A stretch of DNA of 64,000 nt, from positions 2,409,283-2,473,282 of the forward strand of contig NZ_KK073872.1 in assembly GCF_000585335.1 (NCBI RefSeq). Reading direction: 5' to 3'. Below the pieces are notes generated by a model that was given only the letters and a program-made list of their open reading frames with translations, made no database searches and had not been told where the DNA came from. This document shows positions 1 to 7,833 of the stretch, in pieces. Position 1 is the first letter of the stretch. Each line of letters begins with the position of its first letter. Both the position numbers and the translations under genes were made by a program. This DNA is from Cloacibacillus evryensis DSM 19522. GTDB taxonomy: Bacteria > Synergistota > Synergistia > Synergistales > Synergistaceae.

Positions 1-1265
1 CCAAGCGCCGTGACCCTTTTCCAGTACAAACCGAGAATCAGCGGCGGTGCGAAGGAGGCCCCCATTACCGCCCAGGCGTAGAGAACGAACCAAAATACCA
101 TGCGCGTATTTGAAAGGGCAATACATGCTCCGCAGATGCCAACGGAGACGATCACGATACGCCCGACAACGGTCGCCCACCTGTCGGAGAGTTTTTTGTT
201 GAAGACACCCTCTATCATGTCCAGGTGCACAGTCTGGGAAACGACCATTATCAGGGAATCGAGCGTGGAGAGGATTGCCGAGAATACCGCGGCCAGCACG
301 ACGCCGGCGACCATCGGATGCAGCCTGTCTTTTATGAGTACGGGAAAGGCAAACTCCGGGTCGTGTATCGTCGGCATGATGACCCGGCAGATAAGGCCAA
401 TCAGAGTAGCCCCGCTGACGACGGCGACCATCCAGAATACGCCGATGACGGCAGAGATGATAAGCGTCCTGTCGTCGCGCGCCGTAATGAAGCGCTGCAG
501 TACCTGAGGCTGCCCCATAAGGCCGATCCCGCCGGCGGCGAGACCGAAGGCGAAGGCAAAACCGGCGTATCCGTCGATGCCCGCCGTCGCGTTCAGCAAC
601 ATGGGATCGAGCGCGAATGCTCGCTCCCAAAAGACGTGCCAGCCACCGAGATAAAAGATGAAGATAAAGGGCGAGACGAGCAGCACCAACAGCATGATCA
701 AGCCCTGCACCACATCGGTCCAAACGACGGCTCTGTAGCCGCCAAGAAAAGCATAGGAGGTACCGAGAAAGGCGGAGACCCAAATCGCATGTTCATAATC
801 CCAGCCGACAAGGGCCTCGAAGGCCTTACCGGCGCTTGTGAGCTGCGCAGAGGTGTAGATGACGAAAAAAAGAGTGATGATCAGCGAGGAGACGCCGCGC
901 AACAGCTTGGTGTGTTCTTTGAAGCGCACGCCAAAAAAATGAGGTATCGACATCGCGCCAGTACGTTTGGTGTAGCGGCGCAGCGCCGGCGCCAGACAAA
1001 TGTAGTTGAAGAAATAACCGAAGGTGTAGCCCACGCAGATCCACATCATCGAAACGCCGAAGGCGTAGGCAAACCCCACCGCGCCGGTAAATATCCAGCC
1101 GCTCGAATCTGTCGCGCCCGCGCTGAGCGCCGTCGGTATCGCGCCGAAATCGCGGTCCCCAAGATAGAATCCCTCGGCGGATCTGGAAAAATAGCGTGTC
1201 GCGATAAAGCCTATCATTATAAATATCACAAGATAAATGGCGGATACCGTGAGCATAGTATTCAT
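1..1265 (-). CDS. PutP-like sodium:solute symporter, 3' end cut by window edge
   Basis: Reverse-strand translation gives 421 residues of a solute:sodium symporter (SSS family) before the window ends; about 60-80 C-terminal residues are missing. The start MNTMLTVSAIYL leads into the first membrane helix. SAGATDSSGW at residues 48-57 matches the TM1 region of PutP/PanF-type Na+ symporters, and about a dozen hydrophobic helices follow. Its ATG overlaps the TGA of the upstream 47-aa gene (ATGA), so the two are translationally coupled, with AGAGG before the start. The substrate is probably proline or another small acid but cannot be fixed from sequence. Confidence 0.9.
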   Translation of the reverse strand, partial: MNTMLTVSAIYLVIFIMIGFIATRYFSRSAEGFYLGDRDFGAIPTALSAGATDSSGWIFTGAVGFAYAFGVSMMWICVGYTFGYFFNYICLAPALRRYTKRTGAMSIPHFFGVRFKEHTKLLRGVSSLIITLFFVIYTSAQLTSAGKAFEALVGWDYEHAIWVSAFLGTSYAFLGGYRAVVWTDVVQGLIMLLVLLVSPFIFIFYLGGWHVFWERAFALDPMLLNATAGIDGYAGFAFAFGLAAGGIGLMGQPQVLQRFITARDDRTLIISAVIGVFWMVAVVSGATLIGLICRVIMPTIHDPEFAFPVLIKDRLHPMVAGVVLAAVFSAILSTLDSLIMVVSQTVHLDMIEGVFNKKLSDRWATVVGRIVIVSVGICGACIALSNTRMVFWFVLYAWAVMGASFAPPLILGLYWKRVTAL

Positions 1266-1405
1266 TCGCCGCTTACCTCTCTTTCGCGCGCCCTCTCCGC
1301 CTTCATTGCGTAATAATAGTAGATCATGATCGCCGCTAGGGCCGTCAGCGGAAAAATTATGAACATGAAGGTTATCAAAAATGGTATTTCCGGTAAAATA
1401 TTCAC
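1262..1405 (-). CDS. 47-aa symporter accessory membrane protein
   Basis: A short gene not obvious by length. GTG start at 1405 is preceded by AGGAAGG at an 11-base spacing, and TGA overlaps the symporter ATG by 4 bases. The product begins MNILPEIPFLITFMFIIFP, has one hydrophobic helix at about residues 8-30 and a charged tail (KAERARERE). Very small single-helix proteins are known next to sodium symporters (the MetS/MetP pair, and 'symporter small accessory proteins'). Position, coupling and topology support that role; the sequence itself carries no catalytic motif. Confidence 0.75.
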   Translation of the reverse strand: MNILPEIPFLITFMFIIFPLTALAAIMIYYYYAMKAERAREREVSGE

Positions 1406-1505
1406 CAGTCAGGCCGCCTTCCTGATTCCATCAATTATAAATACCCCGTTTAATTTAAAGTAGACTAACACAGGACAATTTTTTACGCAAACCCATCAGA
1501 GGCAA

Positions 1506-1539
1506 AAATGGCCGGAGCTTATTAAAGATCCGGCCATTT
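1506..1539 (-). terminator. Rho-independent terminator of the TRAP operon
   Basis: An 11-bp stem (AAATGGCCGGA with TCCGGCCATTT) and a 12-base loop, 15 bases past the dctP stop. On the reverse strand the stem runs into a short T tract. It may also stop any transcription coming from the other side. Confidence 0.75.
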
Positions 1540-1553
1540 CGCATATTGCGGCG

Positions 1554-2609
1554 TTATTTCTTCTTAGGCGTGTAGCCGATAAACTTAGCCTCCTGTTTGT
1601 AGCCGAGTTCCCACAGTGTTTCGCGGTATATTCTGAGATACTCTTTTCCTTCGGGGGTCTTGCTGCATTCGTTGACAATAAGCTTAAGACCTGTCTCACG
1701 CGCTTTTTTCTCATCCTCGGTGCTCCATCTGATGATCTTGATCTTCGGATTTTCCTTCCATTTCTCGCGCGCCTTCACCTCGGCGACGTATACCATCGCC
1801 GACTGATAACGGGCGCGGTCACGGGCGACGATGATGATATCCTTAAGGTGCTGCGGGAGCTTCTCCCATTTGCCGGGGTTGACGACGAGCGGGAAGTATT
1901 CGCAGGTCCCGTTCTGGAAGGCGGGATCGACAACATACTTGGCAACTTCGTGGAAGCCCATGCGCATGTTCTCATCCCAGAAGGTCCATTCCGCGGCGTC
2001 GATGTTCTTCGTCTGGAAAGCGGTGTAAATCTCAGGAGCGGAAAGCGAGACGGTCGTCGCGCCAAGCGCGCGGTAGTAAAGCGCGCCGAAACCGGAGGTA
2101 CGGATCTTCTTGCCCTTGATGTCGGAGATCTTGTTGATGGGAACGACGGACATCAGCTGCTCATAGATCGGGCTCTCCATGATATGTCCAAGGTACTTGA
2201 TGCGGTGCTTGGCGTAGAGCTTCGAGAAAAAGGGTTCGAGCTTTTCATCGAGGTAAGCGCCCTCCGCATAGGTGTTGAGCGGACAGCCGGGACGTGTCTG
2301 GAGATTAAAGAGCGGATCTTTGCCCGTCCAGTAGGCTCCGTATACCATCGCCATATCGACGACACCGTTCGCCACGTTGTCAAAGGTCTCGAATACCGGG
2401 AAGAGGACTCCCGCTGCGTAGGGCTCGATTACCAGTTCTCCCTTAGAGAGCGTCTTGACCGTCTTGCAGAAATCCTCTGCGATCTTCTGCTGCTCTGTAC
2501 CGGGCATTGCGTGGGTTACTACGCGCCATCTGGTCGCTGCGTCTGCGCTCTGCACGGAAAAGACCGCGAGAAAAAGCGCAACAAGTACCATAACCTTAAA
2601 ACTCTTCAT
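1554..2609 (-). CDS. dctP: TRAP transporter substrate-binding protein (DctP family)
   Basis: 351-aa periplasmic solute-binding protein of a tripartite ATP-independent (TRAP) transporter. The start MKSFKVMV at 2609 is chosen over upstream ATGs because AAGGGGG precedes it and it opens a clear signal peptide cleaved near QSADA-ATR. The mature protein shows the DctP pattern: KIAEDFCKTVKTLSKGELVIE, then the domain with ALGATTVSLSAPEIYTAFQTKNIDAAEW, where the TRAP-conserved Arg/Asn ligand contacts lie. It is last in dctQ-dctM-dctP and ends at a terminator. The ligand is probably a carboxylate or amino-acid-like anion; the exact one is not readable. Confidence 0.93.
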   Translation of the reverse strand: MKSFKVMVLVALFLAVFSVQSADAATRWRVVTHAMPGTEQQKIAEDFCKTVKTLSKGELVIEPYAAGVLFPVFETFDNVANGVVDMAMVYGAYWTGKDPLFNLQTRPGCPLNTYAEGAYLDEKLEPFFSKLYAKHRIKYLGHIMESPIYEQLMSVVPINKISDIKGKKIRTSGFGALYYRALGATTVSLSAPEIYTAFQTKNIDAAEWTFWDENMRMGFHEVAKYVVDPAFQNGTCEYFPLVVNPGKWEKLPQHLKDIIIVARDRARYQSAMVYVAEVKAREKWKENPKIKIIRWSTEDEKKARETGLKLIVNECSKTPEGKEYLRIYRETLWELGYKQEAKFIGYTPKKK

Positions 2610-2650
2610 AATTACAGTTTCCCCCTTAAGTTTTTTTACTGCTCTATAAC

Positions 2651-3967
2651 TTAGCGTCCCATCGCAAGTCTGGGCAGCCAAAGCACAAGATTCGGAAATA
2701 GGAAGATCAATACTACAGATACAACCTGCAGGGCGAGGAAGGGCAAAGCGGCCCGGTATATCTCCATGATGTCTACATCCTTTGGAGCACATCCTTTGAG
2801 GTAGAAGAGGCTGAAGCCGAATGGAGGAGAGAGATAGCCGCACTGCAGCAGCACGTTGAATACAAGTCCAACCCAGAGCGGGTCATAACCGAGCTGCGAT
2901 AGGATCGGCGCAAGAATAGGAACCGCGAGGAAGATGATCGCGCCGGGCTCAAGGAACATTCCAAGGAAGAAGATGAAGGCCGCGGAGACAAAGAAGACCA
3001 TCGTCGCTCCGCCGGGCATGTTCATCGCCATATCGGCTATTATTGAGTTTCCACCAAGGCCTGAAAATACCGAGCCAAAGGCCGAGGCGCCGATCATCGT
3101 CCAGCCGACCATCGCTGTGATCGAGAGCGTCTCATAGCAGGAGCTCCAGACGATATCCCAGGTAAGGCGTCTGTTTAACAGGCCGATGAGGATAGCGCCC
3201 GCCGCGCCGAAGGCCGCCGCCTCCGTAGGCGTAGCGACGCCGTTAAGTATGGAACCGAGAACGATCGCAATGAGCAGCGCGGGGAGCGCTACGCCCCGCA
3301 GTGAGCGAAATTTTTCACCCCAGCTCGCGCGCTCTTTCAGAGGAAGCGCTGGCGCAAAATCTTTGTTAAAAAGAGCCCCAATTAGGACATAGCCAATATA
3401 CAGTACCGCCAGCAGGCCTCCAGCGCAGAGCCCTCCGGCGAAAAGACCGCCAATGGAGACTCCCGTCACGCATCCGTAGAGAACCATGTTGGTGCTGGGG
3501 GGGATAAGCTGTCCGAGCGTACCGCCGCCGAGGACGCAGCCAAGCGCAAGCTTTTTATTGTATCCATGCTTGAGCATCTGCGGCAAGCCGATAAGACCAA
3601 GGCCTATAACGCCTGCGGCGACGACGCCGGAGACCGCGCCGAGGATTGCTCCGACGATGACCGTCGCGATCGCCAGGCCGCCGCGCAGCCCGCCGGACCA
3701 CTTGAAAATAGTGTCATAGAGGTCGGCGACGACATTCGTCTTTTGTAATATATAGGCCATATATATAAAGAGCGGCACCGCAACGATCACGAAGTTATTC
3801 ATTGCCCCCCAGGTTGCGGAGACCAGCAGGTTGAGAGCTCCCCATCCCCAGAGAAAATAGGCGAAAACTATAGAAACCGCCGCCAGCGAAAAGGCTATCG
3901 GCACTCCGACTGCTAGCAGTACGAAGAGCAGGACAAACATCAGCAGCGGATAAAGATCACTTGACAT
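2651..3967 (-). CDS. dctM: TRAP transporter large permease (DctM family)
   Basis: 438-aa integral membrane protein with 12 or more hydrophobic helices, the normal length for DctM. Typical stretches include GVPIAFSLA near the N-terminus, GGTLGQLIPPSTNMVLYG near residue 150, and FLEPGAIIFLAVPI and LGYDPLWVGLV in the second half. It is the Na+-coupled translocating subunit that takes substrate from DctP and pairs with DctQ. The start overlaps the end of dctQ by 11 bases, so the two are translationally coupled; dctP follows after 41 bases. Confidence 0.93.
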   Translation of the reverse strand: MSSDLYPLLMFVLLFVLLAVGVPIAFSLAAVSIVFAYFLWGWGALNLLVSATWGAMNNFVIVAVPLFIYMAYILQKTNVVADLYDTIFKWSGGLRGGLAIATVIVGAILGAVSGVVAAGVIGLGLIGLPQMLKHGYNKKLALGCVLGGGTLGQLIPPSTNMVLYGCVTGVSIGGLFAGGLCAGGLLAVLYIGYVLIGALFNKDFAPALPLKERASWGEKFRSLRGVALPALLIAIVLGSILNGVATPTEAAAFGAAGAILIGLLNRRLTWDIVWSSCYETLSITAMVGWTMIGASAFGSVFSGLGGNSIIADMAMNMPGGATMVFFVSAAFIFFLGMFLEPGAIIFLAVPILAPILSQLGYDPLWVGLVFNVLLQCGYLSPPFGFSLFYLKGCAPKDVDIMEIYRAALPFLALQVVSVVLIFLFPNLVLWLPRLAMGR

Positions 3968-4466
3968 CCGAGTGTTCCTCCTCTAAGGCATCTTCTCTCT
4001 CTTTATCCGTGCCCCTGCCGGTGATGATCCCGACCATATCACGGATAGACTGGTAGGATAAAAGCAGGCACGAAATAGGTATGATCCACCGGTACCACCA
4101 CACATGTGGATTGAATGGGGTCTGGTGTGTGGAACGCTCAAGCATCATCGTAGAACGCCAGGCGGTGGGGATACTTACAACCAAAAGCGTCAGGACGACA
4201 AAAAGGACGACCACCTCCGAAAATACGGCTAATCTCTTGCGCCATTTGGTACTGAGATAGGGAGCAAGCGCCTCGACGGCGACATGCGCCTTTTTCATAT
4301 GGCAATAGGCTGCCCCCAACATGAAAAATGTCCCGTAAAGAAATATTGTTACCTCAAAACTCCAAATAGGAGTGTCGTTAAGCAAAAAGCTCTTCAGCGT
4401 ACTGTAGACGATCTCGACGATCAGCGGAAGAATTAAAAGAGAGATCATATGCGCAAACCTTCTCAA
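3957..4466 (-). CDS. dctQ: TRAP transporter small permease (DctQ family)
   Basis: 169-aa protein with four hydrophobic helices, the size and topology of DctQ, the small scaffold subunit of TRAP transporters. The TTG start at 4466 lies 9 bases after GGGG; an ATG at 4448 (MISLLILPLIV) preceded by AAGG is an alternative. KKAHVAVEALAPYLSTKWR in the loop after helix 2 matches the charged loop common in DctQ. The C-terminal tail is acidic (REDALEEEHSD). First gene of the TRAP operon, about 210 bases behind a strong promoter. Confidence 0.88.
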   Translation of the reverse strand: MRRFAHMISLLILPLIVEIVYSTLKSFLLNDTPIWSFEVTIFLYGTFFMLGAAYCHMKKAHVAVEALAPYLSTKWRKRLAVFSEVVVLFVVLTLLVVSIPTAWRSTMMLERSTHQTPFNPHVWWYRWIIPISCLLLSYQSIRDMVGIITGRGTDKEREDALEEEHSDVK

Positions 4467-4683
4467 TTTTAATTACCCCTTTCCCAAAGATTATGGTACT
4501 TTTCCCTGCACAAATAAAAACCGGCTGCCTCCTTTATCTTTTTATATATAAAATATTTGATGACACAATAGTTTCATCTCAACAAAAGAGTATGAACATA
4601 AAGGCTCAGCGAAGCGCTGTCCAGTATCACTGATTCTCACTCAAATATTTATTTTTACCTGTATTTTTTCTGACCCGCGTGAA

Positions 4684-4712
4684 AGTATAAGGCTCACCTT
4701 AGATTTTGTCAA
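4684..4712 (-). promoter_or_regulatory. Sigma70-type promoter for the TRAP operon
   Basis: On the reverse strand TTGACA (4712-4707) and TATACT (4689-4684) are separated by exactly 17 bases. Transcription would start near 4677, leaving an untranslated leader of about 210 bases before dctQ with a small hairpin (CAGCG/CGCTG near 4610) but no riboswitch I recognise. A CAAATATTTG palindrome overlaps the -35 box. Confidence 0.7.
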
Positions 4713-4719
4713 ATATTTG
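4710..4719. promoter_or_regulatory. CAAATATTTG palindromes, possible XRE operator
   Basis: The palindrome CAAATATTTG overlaps the -35 box of the TRAP promoter. Near-copies lie at about 4551 (AAATATTTGA) and 4639 (TCAAATATTTA) in the same divergent intergenic region. In AT-rich DNA some recurrence is expected by chance. The location suggests binding sites for the divergently encoded XRE/cupin regulator. Confidence 0.3.
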
Positions 4720-4763
4720 TTAAAAGTAAAATTTTTATTTTAAAGAATTATTTCTCACATCTA

Positions 4764-4792
4764 TTGAAACCTGTCTGATTTAGGTATATCAT
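4764..4792 (+). promoter_or_regulatory. Sigma70-type promoter for the XRE/cupin regulator
   Basis: TTGAAA at 4764-4769 and TATCAT at 4787-4792 with a 17-base spacer, 43 bases upstream of the TTG start of the regulator. It faces away from the TRAP promoter. Confidence 0.6.
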
Positions 4793-4835
4793 TATTATAG
4801 AATTACGAATTTCCACCAAACAGGAGGGATAGCGT

Positions 4836-5393
4836 TTGCTAGGAAGCCGCATTAAAAAACTTCGTAAAAAGCGCGGAGCCACACTGAAAGAGGTCGCGGA
4901 TGCAACCGGCCTGTCGCAGGGCTACCTGAGCCAGATAGAGACGGACAAGGTTGAGCCTTCCATCTCCGTGCTCCGAAAGCTTGCCTCTTATTACAAAGTG
5001 CTCATGCTCTATTTCTTTGACACCGATCCGGTGGATAACATTGTCGTCAGAAAAGATGAGCGCAGGATCATAGGAGGCCCCGGAGATCCTCTTATGTACG
5101 AACTGCTCCAGCACAATGTGAAAAATAAAAAGATGGAGTGCGCGATAATGAGGCTTGCTCCCCATTATCAGGATCCTGAGGGCGTATACACCTCATACCC
5201 AGGAGAAGAATCTTTCCTCGTCCTCAGCGGCACTGTGGAATTCGAGCAGGAGGGCAGCGTTTACAGTCTGAACGAGGGCGACAACATATACTATGAGTGT
5301 TCAAAACCGTTTCGCCTCTTCAACCCCGGCGATACAGAGGCCGTGATTGTCGGCGTATGTACTCCCCCGCACCATCAAATAGAAGAGGAATAA
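4836..5393 (+). CDS. XRE-family regulator with C-terminal cupin domain
   Basis: 185-aa transcription factor. Residues about 5-60 form a Cro/C1-type helix-turn-helix (LKEVADATGLSQGYLSQIE). Residues about 110-180 form a cupin (YPGEESFLVLSGTVEFE, then LNEGDNIYYECSKPF) that probably senses a small ligand. The TTG start sits 7 bases after AGGAGGG. This architecture (HipB/PuuR type) usually controls uptake or breakdown of amines, amino acids or carboxylates. Divergent from dctQMP, it is the likely regulator of that operon. A strong terminator follows the stop. Confidence 0.9.
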   Translation: MLGSRIKKLRKKRGATLKEVADATGLSQGYLSQIETDKVEPSISVLRKLASYYKVLMLYFFDTDPVDNIVVRKDERRIIGGPGDPLMYELLQHNVKNKKMECAIMRLAPHYQDPEGVYTSYPGEESFLVLSGTVEFEQEGSVYSLNEGDNIYYECSKPFRLFNPGDTEAVIVGVCTPPHHQIEEE

Positions 5394-5407
5394 AAAAGAC
5401 AGGCGAT

Positions 5408-5443
5408 AAAAAATCCGGAAGAGAATCTCTTCCGGATTTTTTT
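5408..5443. terminator. Bidirectional Rho-independent terminator
   Basis: ATCCGGAAGAG pairs with CTCTTCCGGAT (11 bp, AAT loop), flanked by an A run on the left and T7 on the right. It lies between convergent genes (XRE regulator and rmuC) and can serve both. Confidence 0.9.
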
Positions 5444-5484
5444 ATCGCTTTGTGGCAGGGATTATTTTGCAGGATAAACAGGCC

Positions 5485-6918
5485 TCATTCATCCTCCAAA
5501 TTGTCGGCTTCGGTCTGGATAACCTCCTCTTCACCGGAGACAGGGAGCTGCTGGACGTTTTTCAGGGCGCGGTTTATCGCTCTTGTACGCGTGCCGGCTT
5601 TGTCAAGTTCTTTTCCGGCCTGGTCTATCTTCTGCCGCGTCTTCTCCAGCACTTCGCCGAATTTTTCAAACTCGGTCTTTACTTTACCGAGGAGCACCCA
5701 GACTTCGCTTGATCGTTTTTCGATCGCGAGGGTACGGAACCCCATCTGGAGGCTGTTGAGCAAGGCGCAGATGGTGGTCGGCCCGGCCGGTACGACGCGG
5801 AAGTCGCGCGAGAGTTGTTCGCATAGGCCGTCGATGCGCAGCACCTCGGCGTAGAGCCCTTCTATCGGCAGATAGAGGATGCCGAAGTCTGTCGTGAAGG
5901 GAGGTTCGATATATTTGACGTGTATCGTCTTTGCCTCTTCGAGTACGCGAAGCCGCAGCGCCTTCTGCTGTTCCGTGATCTGCTGGCTGTCGCCGCTCTC
6001 CGAGGCGGAGATGAGGCGCTGGTAGTCTTCTATCGGGAACTTTGAGTCTATCGGCAGCCACACTTTGCCGCTTTCGTCGTCGGCGCCCGGGAGGATGACG
6101 GCGAACTCCACGCGCTCCGTACAATTCGGGCGCGTCGCGACGTTTTCCGCGTACTGTTCCCTGGTCAGCATCTGTTCAAGCAGGACGCGCAGCTGCATCT
6201 CTCCCCAGCTGCCGCGCACCTTGACGTTCGACAGCACTTTTTTAAGATCGCCGACATCGGATGTGAGGGCGCGCATCTCCCCCAGCCCCTTGTGCACCTG
6301 CTCCAGGCGCTCGGAAACTGTGGTGAAGGCCTCGCCGAGCCGTTTTTCGAGCGTCGAATGGAGCTGTTCGTCGACGGTGGCGCGCATTTTTTCCAATTTT
6401 TCTTCGTTGCTCTTGTGCAGCTCGCGCAGCCGTTCCTCAACGACTCCGCGCACCGCCTCCAGCTTTTCTTCGTTGAGGCGGCTGATGTTCGTCAGCTGGT
6501 TGGAAAAGGCCGCGAGGCTCTCCGCCTGCTGGCCGCTGATCTCTTTGATGCGCGTCGCCTGAGTCTCGCCGAGCTTCGTCAGCTGCGCGGAAAATGTCTG
6601 AAAGCTCTCGCGCTGGAGATCGCCGATCTCCTTGATGCGCTTCGCCTGCGCGTCGCCGAATGTGCTGATCCCGCGAGCCTGCTCAGCCCGCGCTTCTGTC
6701 GCCGCCTCGCGCTGTTCTTTGCGCATCGAGCCAAGGTTGTCGTTGAGCCGGCCCTCCGTCTCGTCAAGCCTTATCTCAATCTTCTGCAGCCGCGTAAGCA
6801 GCTCCCTCGTCGCCTGCTCCATCGCACCCGCGCTTTCGCGAAAGCGGGAGAGCGACATAACGATATATATGCCCGCAAGCAGGGCGAGGGCCCCAATTCC
6901 AATCAATACCGGCATCAT
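5485..6918 (-). CDS. rmuC: RmuC family DNA recombination protein
   Basis: 477 aa from the ATG at 6918, preceded by GGAAGG at 9 bases; the ATG at 6939 lacks a ribosome site. One membrane helix (LIGIGALALLAGIYIVM) is followed by a long coiled coil (about residues 30-220, repeated Arg/Glu/Gln heptads such as EEKLEKMRATVDEQLHS). Then comes the conserved RmuC domain (VRGSWGEMQLRVLLEQML, LPIDSKFPIEDY). RmuC proteins limit recombination at inverted repeats and are predicted nucleases of the PD-(D/E)XK fold; the exact activity is not settled. Confidence 0.93.
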   Translation of the reverse strand: MMPVLIGIGALALLAGIYIVMSLSRFRESAGAMEQATRELLTRLQKIEIRLDETEGRLNDNLGSMRKEQREAATEARAEQARGISTFGDAQAKRIKEIGDLQRESFQTFSAQLTKLGETQATRIKEISGQQAESLAAFSNQLTNISRLNEEKLEAVRGVVEERLRELHKSNEEKLEKMRATVDEQLHSTLEKRLGEAFTTVSERLEQVHKGLGEMRALTSDVGDLKKVLSNVKVRGSWGEMQLRVLLEQMLTREQYAENVATRPNCTERVEFAVILPGADDESGKVWLPIDSKFPIEDYQRLISASESGDSQQITEQQKALRLRVLEEAKTIHVKYIEPPFTTDFGILYLPIEGLYAEVLRIDGLCEQLSRDFRVVPAGPTTICALLNSLQMGFRTLAIEKRSSEVWVLLGKVKTEFEKFGEVLEKTRQKIDQAGKELDKAGTRTRAINRALKNVQQLPVSGEEEVIQTEADNLEDE

Positions 6919-6961
6919 TAACACGCACCTTCCATTCATCTGCCGCTATTATAAACTATTT

Positions 6962-7182
6962 CGACGAAGGCCTCCGTTTGCGTAAGCAAACGTTTTAAAC
7001 TTCCTTCGAGGGCGGCTAGTGCCGAGCGCGCCGCCCCTGTCCGCTTAAGAGCGGACATTTCAAAATTCCTCAGGGGCAAGCCTTCGGATGCGTTTGCCGA
7101 GCGCGTCAATCGGCGACGACGGCCTCCGTTTGCGCAAGCAAACATTTTAAACTTCCTTGGAGGGCGGCTAGTGCCGAATGCG
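6962..7182. repeat. Three tandem structured repeats with compensatory stem changes
   Basis: The whole rmuC to response-regulator gap is filled by three diverged copies of one unit: 6962-7030, about 7031-7106, and 7114-7182. Copies 1 and 3 differ at 6 of 69 positions. Each has an outer stem, an inner stem with a 4-base loop, and about 15 A/T-rich bases before the outer stem closes. Inner stems: GTTTGC/GCAAAC (6976-6991), GTCCGCT/AGCGGAC (7039-7056), GTTTGC/GCAAAC (7128-7143). Outer stems: CCTC/GAGG, GCCCCT/AGGGGC, CCTCC/GGAGG. GCCGAGCGCG-like ends recur at 7021, 7097 and 7173. The middle copy has changed both stems on both sides, which argues that folding is preserved. Confidence 0.75.
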
Positions 7183-7833
7183 TCAATCGGCCAGCGTCAG
7201 GAACCCCTCGCGTATCGCGTATTTCGTGAGCTCGGCCATGCTTTCGCAGCCAAGCTTGTCCATGATGCGGCGGCGGTGGGTATCTACGGTGTTTTTGCTT
7301 ATGAAGAGCGCGTCTGCGACCTGTTTGCTGTTGCGTCCCTTGACGAGGAGCTGCAGCACCTCTATCTCGCGTTCGGAGAGCGGGCTCGCGCAAACGACGT
7401 CTTCGTTGCGGAGCAGCCGCAGGTAATCGCCGACAAGCACGGTACATACCTTCGGCGAGAGGTATATCTCTTTCCTGCTCACGGAGCGGATCGCGTCAAG
7501 CATCAACTCCGGCGAGCTCTCTTTCAGGACATAACCGCGCGCGCCGGCCTTCAATGCTTCGGCGATGAAACGCCGGTCATTATGCATAGAAATGACAATG
7601 ACGGCGATATCGGGGAATTCAGAGCATATCTTCTCCGTCGCCTGTATGCCGTTCATATTGGGCATGGTGACGTCCATCAGGACGACCTCCGGCTTTAACT
7701 GCCGGACAGCGTTTACAGCCTCAAGCCCGTCGGAGGCGGAGCCTACGATCTCAATATCTTTTTCCCTGCTCAGCAGGCTCCTGAGCCCCTCGCGGAACAG
7801 CTCGTGGTCGTCGGCAATGAACAGTCTTATCAT
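7183..7833 (-). CDS. NarL/DegU-type response regulator
   Basis: 216 aa. N-terminal receiver domain with the acidic pocket (ADDHELF, residues 7-13), the phosphoacceptor Asp54 in VLMDVTMPNMNG, and the conserved Lys in VLKESSP. C-terminal LuxR-type helix-turn-helix at about residues 148-200 (LSEREIEVLQLLVKGRNSKQ, then KNTVDTHRRRIMDKLG). It overlaps the upstream histidine kinase by 4 bases (ATGA) and is clearly its partner. The stop codon abuts the tandem repeat block. Target genes are unknown. Confidence 0.95.
   Translation of the reverse strand: MIRLFIADDHELFREGLRSLLSREKDIEIVGSASDGLEAVNAVRQLKPEVVLMDVTMPNMNGIQATEKICSEFPDIAVIVISMHNDRRFIAEALKAGARGYVLKESSPELMLDAIRSVSRKEIYLSPKVCTVLVGDYLRLLRNEDVVCASPLSEREIEVLQLLVKGRNSKQVADALFISKNTVDTHRRRIMDKLGCESMAELTKYAIREGFLTLAD

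Noticed and set aside
225-1313. A 362-codon plus-strand frame
   Set aside because: Antisense to the PutP-like symporter, whose reverse-strand translation shows ordered membrane helices and family motifs; the plus product is charged and lacks motifs.
4467-4683. Possible riboswitch in the long TRAP leader
   Set aside because: Only a small hairpin is visible, and no conserved core of a known riboswitch could be matched by eye.
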